The notes below the pieces were generated by a model. That model was not told the origin of the DNA. It searched no databases and saw only the letters and a program-made list of their open reading frames with translations. Both the position numbers and the translations under genes were made by a program. Positions 1 through 4,849 of a stretch of DNA of 5,899 nt are shown here, one piece after another (positions within the stretch are counted from its first letter, which is position 1; the number at the start of each line of letters is the position of its first letter). Source of the DNA: Actinomycetota bacterium (GTDB taxonomy: Bacteria > Actinomycetota > Acidimicrobiia > Acidimicrobiales > Microtrichaceae); NCBI GenBank assembly GCA_005777415.1, contig SXMI01000198.1, positions 1-5,899 on the forward strand. Reading direction: 5' to 3'.

Positions 1-2
1 AC

Positions 3-311
3 GAGGTCCTGCGCAGGTTGCCGAGCTGCGCCGACGCCCGGTCCATCCAGGCCTGTCCGACCCGGCCCTACCCCCGGGCCGTGCCCGGTCGGCTGACCTC
101 GCTGCAGGCGGAACCGTGCGGCAGCGGCCCGCTGTCGTTCACCGGGACCACCGCGGCCGCCGGCACCGCCGACGTGTGGTTCCCGTCGACCTCGCCGGAG
201 CCGCCGATGGTCAGCGGCGACGGCGTGGGGTCGATCACGACGACCCCGGGTCCCGGTGGTTGGCGGGTCGCCGTCGTACTGAGCGGCGACTACAGCGTGT
301 CGATCGCCTGA
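3..311 (+). CDS. C-terminal part of an unrecognised protein (5' end outside window)
   Basis: The frame is open from the left edge to a TGA at 309-311 and shows strong G/C bias at third codon positions, as expected of real coding DNA here. The 102 visible residues contain three cysteines in the first 40 or so residues, then a Gly/Thr/Pro-rich stretch and a likely beta-strand tail (WRVAVVLSGDYSVSIA). A TTG at 18 could formally be a start, but no Shine-Dalgarno lies at a usable distance and the frame stays open before it, so this is more likely the end of a longer gene. The cysteines and the Ser/Thr/Pro/Gly composition would suit an exported protein, but no domain is recognised and no function is assigned. 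The next gene follows in the same direction after 57 bases, so the two may share a transcript. Confidence 0.7.
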   Translation, partial: EVLRRLPSCADARSIQACPTRPYPRAVPGRLTSLQAEPCGSGPLSFTGTTAAAGTADVWFPSTSPEPPMVSGDGVGSITTTPGPGGWRVAVVLSGDYSVSIA

Positions 312-356
312 CGGTCACGGGACGACGGCCGGCCGGAGCGGTCGCCACGCCGCGCG

Positions 357-362
357 TAGGGT
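357..362 (+). promoter_or_regulatory. Possible -10 element of a leaderless promoter
   Basis: TAGGGT fits the actinobacterial TANNNT -10 pattern and ends exactly six bases before the GTG at 369, which would place the transcription start at or next to the start codon. Leaderless transcripts of this kind are common in Actinobacteria. No convincing -35 is seen around 334-339. The AGGG at 358-361 could instead act as a weak Shine-Dalgarno seven bases from the GTG, so the sequence alone does not settle which role it has. Confidence 0.4.
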
Positions 363-368
363 CGTACC

Positions 369-956
369 GTGCCCCGACGTCGCTCCTCGAGGACCATCGC
401 GCGACCACTTGCCACGGCGTTGCTCGCCGGTTCACTGCTGGGACTGACCGCACTCGGAACGGCGTGCGGCGGAGTCGAAACCGCCCCGTCGACGACCTCC
501 GTCGACTCGTCGACGAGCACCTCGGCGCCACCGTCCATGGGCACCATGCGCGTGATCCTCGTCGCCGGAGCGGACCGCACCGATCCACCGGGGGACACGG
601 GGAGCGACGCCTCGCCCCAGGCCACCGTGCCGGCATCGGTCGATCAGTCGTGGACACCCGCGGGCTGGGGACCAGCCGGGAGCGACGATCCTCCGCCGCC
701 GATGCCCGACGGATTCACCCCGGTGCTGGCCTGGGTGCAGTTCCCGACGACCGGGTGGACGGTCGACTTCGTCGACGCCGGTCTGGTCGACGGGACGCTG
801 GTGCTGGCAGCCGAACGCACCGCACCGGGTACGGGTTGCGTGAACGCGCAGGTGCTGACCGGGGTGTCGTACCTGCTCGGCGTCCGGATCGACGACGAGG
901 TCACGTCGTCCACTCCCGTGGAGGTTCGTTTCACCGACCGGACGCTCGACTGCTGA
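369..956 (+). CDS. Small secreted lipoprotein, function unknown
   Basis: This encodes 195 residues from a GTG start. The N-terminus has an arginine-rich head (RRR at 3-5, R8, R12), a hydrophobic core at about 14-29 and a lipobox-like L-G-T-A-C ending at Cys33, so export and lipid attachment to the outer face of the membrane are predicted. Residues 37-60 form a Ser/Thr-rich linker; in the DNA this stretch holds three GTCGAC hexamers at 488, 501 and 509. A Pro-rich segment lies at 105-116, with a beta-rich globular part from about 117 to the end. Only two further cysteines occur, Cys157 and Cys195; Cys195 is the final residue, so a disulfide closing the C-terminal domain is likely. The C-terminal beta pattern loosely recalls small protease-associated domains of the PrcB type, but too weakly for a name. 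The start was chosen because the signal sequence begins immediately after it. The gene is convergent with the GNAT-type gene. Confidence 0.82.
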   Translation: MPRRRSSRTIARPLATALLAGSLLGLTALGTACGGVETAPSTTSVDSSTSTSAPPSMGTMRVILVAGADRTDPPGDTGSDASPQATVPASVDQSWTPAGWGPAGSDDPPPPMPDGFTPVLAWVQFPTTGWTVDFVDAGLVDGTLVLAAERTAPGTGCVNAQVLTGVSYLLGVRIDDEVTSSTPVEVRFTDRTLDC

Positions 957-959
957 ACC

Positions 960-980
960 CGGCCGCGGCGTCGGCGGCCG
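960..980. terminator. GC-rich hairpin between convergent genes, likely bidirectional terminator
   Basis: A perfect inverted repeat has arms CGGCCGC (960-966) and GCGGCCG (974-980) around a seven-base loop. It starts four bases after the lipoprotein stop codon and lies 23 bases past the stop of the opposing gene. There is no T-run on either side, so it would be a non-canonical intrinsic terminator, as is common in high-GC Actinobacteria. Placement in the only gap between two convergent genes is the main support. Confidence 0.45.
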
Positions 981-1003
981 TCGTAGCCGAACCGGACACC
1001 CCG

Positions 1004-2509
1004 TCAGTCCGGCGACGTACGGCCGCGGGCAACGCGACGCCACTCCGCCAGGACGTGGTCGCGCACCTCCTCGCCCTCGGGCCGGGCGCACTCCACGTGC
1101 ACCATGTCCACCGGTCGCCCGGCGAGTCGCTGCAGGCGGAGCACGTCACCACCCGGACTGATGCATGGGAGCCACGCACCGAAGGACCACCCGAGTCGCT
1201 CGACGGCCGTGGCCGCCCAGCCCGTCGCCGGGTCGGCGAGCGGCAGGTCGAGGTGCACGACCGCGAGGTCGAAGGTGGACAGGTCGTCGAGCTGGTCCGC
1301 CAGATGGTCGACCAGGTCCGCCCCGACCCGTTCCACCCGGATCTCCGACAGACCGATCGCGGCGTTCACGGTGAGCCGAGCGACCGTCCGACCAGTCGCC
1401 GGTCGGACCTCGGTCTCGACCTCACGCTCGATTCCGAGCCGGTCACGGACCCGGGCCATGAGGGGTCCGTGAACACCCGGCACGTACAGCACCGACCCGC
1501 CCGGATCGGCCACCGGGAGGTAGACGGCCATCAGGCTGTGCCGACCCTCGACGGCGTTCGCCACCGCCTGCATCTGCACGGACTCGGGCTGGGCGCCGAT
1601 CAGGAAGCCGGTCTCCACCGCACCGAGTGACACCACCTCGCGCTGACTGAAGACGTGGTTGGTCACGCACTCCGCCCACAGGCCGGGGAGTCCGAGCTCA
1701 CGGGCCCAGTCGAGTCGGGCCCGCCCGAGCCGCTCGGCCAGGTGGTGACCCCGGAAGCGGGGGTCCACGACGAGCTTGCCGCCCTCCGGTACCGGGTCGT
1801 CGAGGTGTTCGTACGTCATGGCGATGTGGCCGACGACCTCGTCGCCGGCGACCGCGACGAGTGACCGCATGACCCCTGACTCGACCGCCCGGCGCATCTG
1901 TCGGGGTCGGTACATCATCGGGTCGAGGTAGCTGTAGCCGTAGCAGCGGTACACGCACCGGGCGACGCCGAGCGCATCGGCCGGCTCCATCCTCCGGACC
2001 ACGACCGACGCCGCGACCTCGTCGCTCACCCGCGGCGCCGCCTCGTCGAGGACCGCATCGTCGTGTTCCACCAGGTCGTGCTCGTCGAGGGCGACCGTGC
2101 AGACCGCGATGTTCCCGTCGGCCCCCAACGACTCGACGTGGATCCGGTCGGCGAACCCCATGGCGACGAGCCGCCGCGAGTCGGCCCGCCGTGCCTCGCC
2201 CGGTCCCAGCGGCAGGCGGCGGTCCCGGACCTCGACGTGGAGCCCGTGGCCGTCGTGGCGGAGCAGGATCCGGATGTCCGCGTCGCCGGCGACCGACTCC
2301 CGCGACCGCGCCTCGATCGCGAGTTGGTCCACGAGCGCCTCGAGCCTGGTGGCCCGCTCCGCAAGCACCCCGAGGGCGAGGGCGGCAGCGCGCACCGCGT
2401 GCCCACCCGCCGACACCGGCGCGTGCTCACCCAGGACGACGATCAGGTCAGCGGGTGCCCCCGGGTCGGCTGCAGAGTCGGTGGAGCTCACGACGCCATC
2501 GTGGCCCAC
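1004..2509 (-). CDS. GNAT-family acetyltransferase with N-terminal degenerate anti-sigma-type ATPase domain
   Basis: This encodes 501 residues from a GTG with GGGAG seven bases upstream; a GTG at codon 7 lacks such a site. Residues about 20-142 follow the layout of a GHKL ATPase of the RsbW type: EALVD at 57-61 where the family has an E...N box, an Asp at 96 (RDRRLPLGP) in the place of DxGxG, and a closing strand GNIAVCTVAL at 132-141. Key ATP-binding residues look lost. Residues about 169-332 are a GNAT domain: YGYSYL (190-195), a core strand LVAVAGDEVVGHIAM (217-231), and the acetyl-CoA motif KLVVDPRFRGHHLAERL (245-261), followed by VTNHVFSQ (282-289) and LGAVETGFLIG. Residues about 335-501 have no motif A but end in a pattern (LGWSFGAWLP then DVLRLQRL) that could be a second, inactive GNAT fold. 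The substrate is unknown and the protein is likely cytoplasmic. It lies 85 bases downstream of the repeat lipoprotein on the same strand. The GNAT call is firm; the flanking domain calls are inference. Confidence 0.88.
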   Translation of the reverse strand: MGHDGVVSSTDSAADPGAPADLIVVLGEHAPVSAGGHAVRAAALALGVLAERATRLEALVDQLAIEARSRESVAGDADIRILLRHDGHGLHVEVRDRRLPLGPGEARRADSRRLVAMGFADRIHVESLGADGNIAVCTVALDEHDLVEHDDAVLDEAAPRVSDEVAASVVVRRMEPADALGVARCVYRCYGYSYLDPMMYRPRQMRRAVESGVMRSLVAVAGDEVVGHIAMTYEHLDDPVPEGGKLVVDPRFRGHHLAERLGRARLDWARELGLPGLWAECVTNHVFSQREVVSLGAVETGFLIGAQPESVQMQAVANAVEGRHSLMAVYLPVADPGGSVLYVPGVHGPLMARVRDRLGIEREVETEVRPATGRTVARLTVNAAIGLSEIRVERVGADLVDHLADQLDDLSTFDLAVVHLDLPLADPATGWAATAVERLGWSFGAWLPCISPGGDVLRLQRLAGRPVDMVHVECARPEGEEVRDHVLAEWRRVARGRTSPD

Positions 2510-2516
2510 TCGGCCG

Positions 2517-2521
2517 CTCCC
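2517..2521 (-). promoter_or_regulatory. Ribosome binding site deciding the GTG start of the GNAT gene
   Basis: The minus strand reads GGGAG seven bases before the GTG at 2509. This favours that GTG over the in-frame GTG at 2491, which has no purine-rich site upstream. Confidence 0.6.
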
Positions 2522-2532
2522 GTCGCTGCACC

Positions 2533-2557
2533 GCCCCGGACGCGGCCCGGCCGGGGC
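2533..2557 (-). terminator. Hairpin in the gap between the repeat lipoprotein and GNAT genes
   Basis: Arms GCCCCGG (2533-2539) and CCGGGGC (2551-2557) form a perfect 7-bp GC-only stem with an 11-base loop in the 85-base gap. It could end or attenuate transcription of the lipoprotein gene before the GNAT gene. No T-run follows, and stems like this arise easily in GC-rich DNA, so confidence is low. No convincing promoter for the downstream gene is visible in the same gap. Confidence 0.25.
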
Positions 2558-2594
2558 AGGTGGAGCGATCCGCCCACCCCGGCCGGCCGGAGAA

Positions 2595-4637
2595 TCAGTA
2601 GTTGACGGGGCAGCCGACCACGCCGGGCAGCACGAGCGCTGCGATCGGCCGGGCCAGGAAGCTGCCGCCGGTCAGGTCCACCTTGGAGCACCCGCCCTCG
2701 GGCCGCATGTAGAAGTCGGCCTCGAGGTAGGTCGGGATGAACAGGATGTTGAAGTAGAAGCCCGCCCGGGTGGCCTGCATGCCGGCCGTCTGCGAGAGCT
2801 TCAGGCGGGCGGAGGCCAGCTGGATCGAACCGATCCGGAAGTTGCCCGAGCCGGACAGCGACCAAGTCGGCTCGTTCAGCTTCGAGGTGAACGAACCGTT
2901 GAAGTTCACGCCCAGCGGGAAGTTGACCGTGGCGATCCGGCCGGTCCCGCTCAGGGTCACCTGGTCGCTGCTGGCCACGACCGAGCCGCTGAAGTTGGCG
3001 ATGCCCCACGAGTCGAGGAGCAGCGAACCGTTCACGGTGCCGTTCAGGCTGAGCAGGCCGCCGTTGGGGCCGATCGCCGCCTGGATGTCGGCGCTCACGT
3101 TGGCCCGGGAGCCGACCTGCAGCCCACCGGCGAAACGGATGTTCAGCGGGTTGCCGTAGGTGCTGTCGACGTGGAATGTCGCACCGGTCAGCGTGGCGTC
3201 ACCGAAGGAGACGGACCCGACCACCGCTGCGTCCAGGTCGACCAGCTCGGCCCGGCCGTCGGTGATGACGACGACGCCGTTGAGCTGGCCGGTGAACCCG
3301 GCGTTCGTCAACTCGGCCGCCACCTCGAGGGTGGTGGTCGGGCCGTTGATCTCGACGACGGCCGAGCCCGTGGCACGCAGGTTGCCGATCTTGAAGTTGC
3401 CCTCGACGACCGCCCGGACCTGACCGCCGACGACGGTGGTGTCCAGCGTGCCGTCGACCGACAGCTCGGTGCCGTCCTCGAGCGTTCCGGAGTACTCACC
3501 GGCACCCTGCAGCGTGAGGAACGGCGTGTAGGCGGTGATGCCGTCCCACACGATCGAGCCGTTGAAGCGGACCACGTTCGGGCCCTGCTGGACGTCGATG
3601 ACACCGACCAGGGTGGCCTTGTTGGTGGCGAGCACCAGCGAGCCGTTGGCCTCGTTGACGACTAGGTCGCCCAGGACGCCGCTGCCCGAGAAGGTGATGG
3701 CCGTCTCGTCGGCGTTGCCCACGATCTTCACAGCGCCGGTCAGGTCGATCTTCTTGCCACCGGCCTGCGTCCCCTGCAGCCGGGCGGCGATGTCGGCGTT
3801 GATCGACACCAGCGCACCGTTGCGATCGAAGTCGACGTCGACGGTGCCGCCGACCGTGCTGGGACCGACCTTGATGTTGCCGGCCACCGAGGCCTGCACG
3901 CCGGTGGACGGCGAGGCCTGGACGTTGAGGCTGGCACCGGTGACCGAGACGTCACCGATCTTCACGGCGCTCGCCTGGGCCGACAGCGCCAACGACGGCA
4001 CGCCGCCGATCACGCGGAGGGTGCCGTTGAACACGACCGGGCTGGTGGTGATACCCGGGAGGGTGAAGCCGGTCGACGACAGGCTGACCGACCAGTTCTC
4101 CAGGCTCTGCAGCGTCCCGATGAAGCCGATCGTGGAGGTCGTGCCCGACAGCTGGACCGCCACGTTGCCCCGGACGACGATGCCGTTGACGCCGATCTCG
4201 GCCGACAGCGCCGTCAGGCGGACGTTCTCGAGCACGGGCTCGCCGGAGGAGATCTCCTCGCCGGTGATGGCGGCGACCGTGTCGGTGGACGTCGTGCCCT
4301 GCTCCTCGAGGACCTCGGTCCCCTCGGCCAGCACGGCACCGTCCAGGTCGATCCGGGCCGTCGGGTCGGTGCAGGAGTTGCCCATCACCTCGGTCTGATC
4401 GGCCAGGGCGACGACCTCGTCCTTGACGAGCACGGCCTGATCCTCGAGGACCGTCGGGTCCTGCGTCGGCTGCTGCGCCTCGACCTTGTCCCAGAACTCG
4501 CAGAACTTCGCGGTCGGCGACGGACCGCTCGACGGAGGCGGTGCGCAGGCAGCCAGCACGCCGCCGGTCAGCGCCATGGCCAGCGCAACACCAGCGACTC
4601 GTGAGAACCGGGACACTCGCCCAGACTTGGTCGACAC
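2595..4637 (-). CDS. Large repeat-containing beta-rich surface lipoprotein, function unknown
   Basis: This encodes 680 residues from a GTG preceded by a very strong Shine-Dalgarno. The signal peptide has basic residues (K4, R7, R10, R13), a hydrophobic core at about 14-28 and a classic lipobox L-A-A-C with Cys31. A Pro/Ser linker (32-42) leads to a probably helical domain (about 44-130) with Cys46 and Cys89, which could form a disulfide. From about 150 to 620 the chain is almost purely beta-type (Gly, Ser, Thr, Val, Asn). A degenerate 20-residue motif of the form x-x-G-N-I-x-I-G, then about four residues, then a Gly/Ala and alternating hydrophobics, recurs at about 221, 250, 317, 411, 472, 502 and 596. 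A second short motif FNG(S/T) occurs at 203, 358 and 579. The C-terminal segment is aromatic and hydrophobic and carries Cys650 and Cys676, a second possible disulfide pair. No named family is recognised. The architecture suggests an elongated beta-solenoid or beta-sandwich array at the cell surface. It is divergent from the PKD/beta-helix lipoprotein. Confidence 0.88.
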   Translation of the reverse strand: MSTKSGRVSRFSRVAGVALAMALTGGVLAACAPPPSSGPSPTAKFCEFWDKVEAQQPTQDPTVLEDQAVLVKDEVVALADQTEVMGNSCTDPTARIDLDGAVLAEGTEVLEEQGTTSTDTVAAITGEEISSGEPVLENVRLTALSAEIGVNGIVVRGNVAVQLSGTTSTIGFIGTLQSLENWSVSLSSTGFTLPGITTSPVVFNGTLRVIGGVPSLALSAQASAVKIGDVSVTGASLNVQASPSTGVQASVAGNIKVGPSTVGGTVDVDFDRNGALVSINADIAARLQGTQAGGKKIDLTGAVKIVGNADETAITFSGSGVLGDLVVNEANGSLVLATNKATLVGVIDVQQGPNVVRFNGSIVWDGITAYTPFLTLQGAGEYSGTLEDGTELSVDGTLDTTVVGGQVRAVVEGNFKIGNLRATGSAVVEINGPTTTLEVAAELTNAGFTGQLNGVVVITDGRAELVDLDAAVVGSVSFGDATLTGATFHVDSTYGNPLNIRFAGGLQVGSRANVSADIQAAIGPNGGLLSLNGTVNGSLLLDSWGIANFSGSVVASSDQVTLSGTGRIATVNFPLGVNFNGSFTSKLNEPTWSLSGSGNFRIGSIQLASARLKLSQTAGMQATRAGFYFNILFIPTYLEADFYMRPEGGCSKVDLTGGSFLARPIAALVLPGVVGCPVNY

Positions 4638-4645
4638 GGGGACCC

Positions 4646-4650
4646 CCTCC
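4646..4650 (-). promoter_or_regulatory. Strong ribosome binding site fixing the start of the repeat lipoprotein
   Basis: The minus strand reads GGAGG (within GGAGGGGG) eight bases before the GTG at 4637. The reading frame is open well beyond this point, so this site together with the signal peptide right after it decides the start. Confidence 0.75.
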
Positions 4651-4655
4651 GGCCT

Positions 4656-4671
4656 GCCACCCCTCGGTGGC
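4656..4671 (-). other. Small hairpin in the predicted leader of the repeat lipoprotein mRNA
   Basis: On the minus strand GCCACC and GGTGGC form a perfect 6-bp stem around a GAGG loop, ending six bases before the GGAGG ribosome binding site. The loop itself resembles a Shine-Dalgarno core. It may influence translation of the lipoprotein or stabilise the 5' end; chance occurrence is also possible. Confidence 0.3.
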
Positions 4672-4685
4672 GATCGAACTTCTGA

Positions 4686-4713
4686 ACCATACTCAATCCA
4701 CACGGGCATGCAA
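4686..4713 (-). promoter_or_regulatory. Candidate promoter of the repeat lipoprotein gene
   Basis: On the minus strand TATGGT (4691-4686; four of six consensus positions) lies 16 bases after TTGCAT (4713-4708; TTG matches). Transcription would start near 4679, giving a leader of about 42 bases containing the hairpin and the ribosome binding site. The stretch is noticeably richer in A/T than its surroundings, as promoters in GC-rich genomes often are. Confidence 0.35.
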
Positions 4714-4728
4714 CAACTGTCACAGGCC

Positions 4729-4751
4729 CGCCGCCGCGAGTCGCGGCGGCG
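4729..4751. repeat. Perfect palindrome between divergent promoters, possible operator
   Basis: Arms CGCCGCCGCGA (4729-4739) and TCGCGGCGGCG (4741-4751) are exact reverse complements separated by one base. With so short a centre it fits a symmetric protein-binding site at least as well as an RNA hairpin. It lies 15 bases upstream of the candidate -35 for the minus-strand gene and 35 bases upstream of the plus-strand -35, so it could serve both promoters. No T-run follows on either side, which speaks against an intrinsic terminator. Confidence 0.5.
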
Positions 4752-4774
4752 CCTCGGGCTGGGTGGCATCACCT

Positions 4775-4785
4775 GAACGTCGTTC
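4775..4785. promoter_or_regulatory. Short dyad abutting the plus-strand -35 element
   Basis: GAACG (4775-4779) and CGTTC (4781-4785) are reverse complements around a single T, ending one base before the TTGACA element. Its position suits a regulator that contacts RNA polymerase at the -35, but an 11-base dyad can occur by chance. Confidence 0.3.
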
Positions 4786-4786
4786 G

Positions 4787-4815
4787 TTGACAGGGTGGCC
4801 GGGTCGCGGTAACCA
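4787..4815 (+). promoter_or_regulatory. Candidate sigma-70-type promoter of the PKD/beta-helix lipoprotein
   Basis: A perfect TTGACA -35 (4787-4792) is followed after 17 bases by TAACCA (4810-4815), which matches only TA of the -10 consensus. The predicted start near 4822 would give a leader of about 28 bases with a Shine-Dalgarno at the right distance. The exact -35 and the fitting geometry are the support; the weak -10 is the main doubt. Confidence 0.5.
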
Positions 4816-4838
4816 ATGGGCTCCGCAGATGCGCGGTT

Positions 4839-4842
4839 GGAG
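4839..4842 (+). promoter_or_regulatory. Ribosome binding site of the PKD/beta-helix lipoprotein
   Basis: GGAG ends seven bases before the ATG at 4850. The GGGGG run at 4845-4849 is six bases before a second in-frame ATG at 4856, so initiation at codon 3 cannot be excluded; either start keeps the signal peptide. Confidence 0.6.
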
Positions 4843-4849
4843 CAGGGGG

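Noticed and set aside
116..1630. A 504-codon open frame on the + strand
   Set aside because: It crosses the ends of three better-supported genes, including the convergent boundary, and its translation is dominated by Arg, His, Gly and Asp without domains or a signal. It is an antisense or out-of-frame shadow typical of GC-rich DNA.
2097..3665. A 522-codon open frame on the + strand
   Set aside because: It lies opposite the GNAT gene and the repeat lipoprotein, both of which have recognisable motifs or a signal peptide and good ribosome binding sites. Its own translation is low-complexity with no motif.
3535..4398. A 287-codon open frame on the + strand opposite the repeat lipoprotein
   Set aside because: It has no signal or domain pattern, and its composition mirrors the complement of the beta-rich lipoprotein codons.
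4775..4785. A LexA/SOS box (GAAC-N4-GTTC) at the GAACGTCGTTC dyad
   Set aside because: The spacing between GAAC and GTTC is three bases, not the four required by the actinobacterial LexA consensus, and no damage-response gene is nearby.
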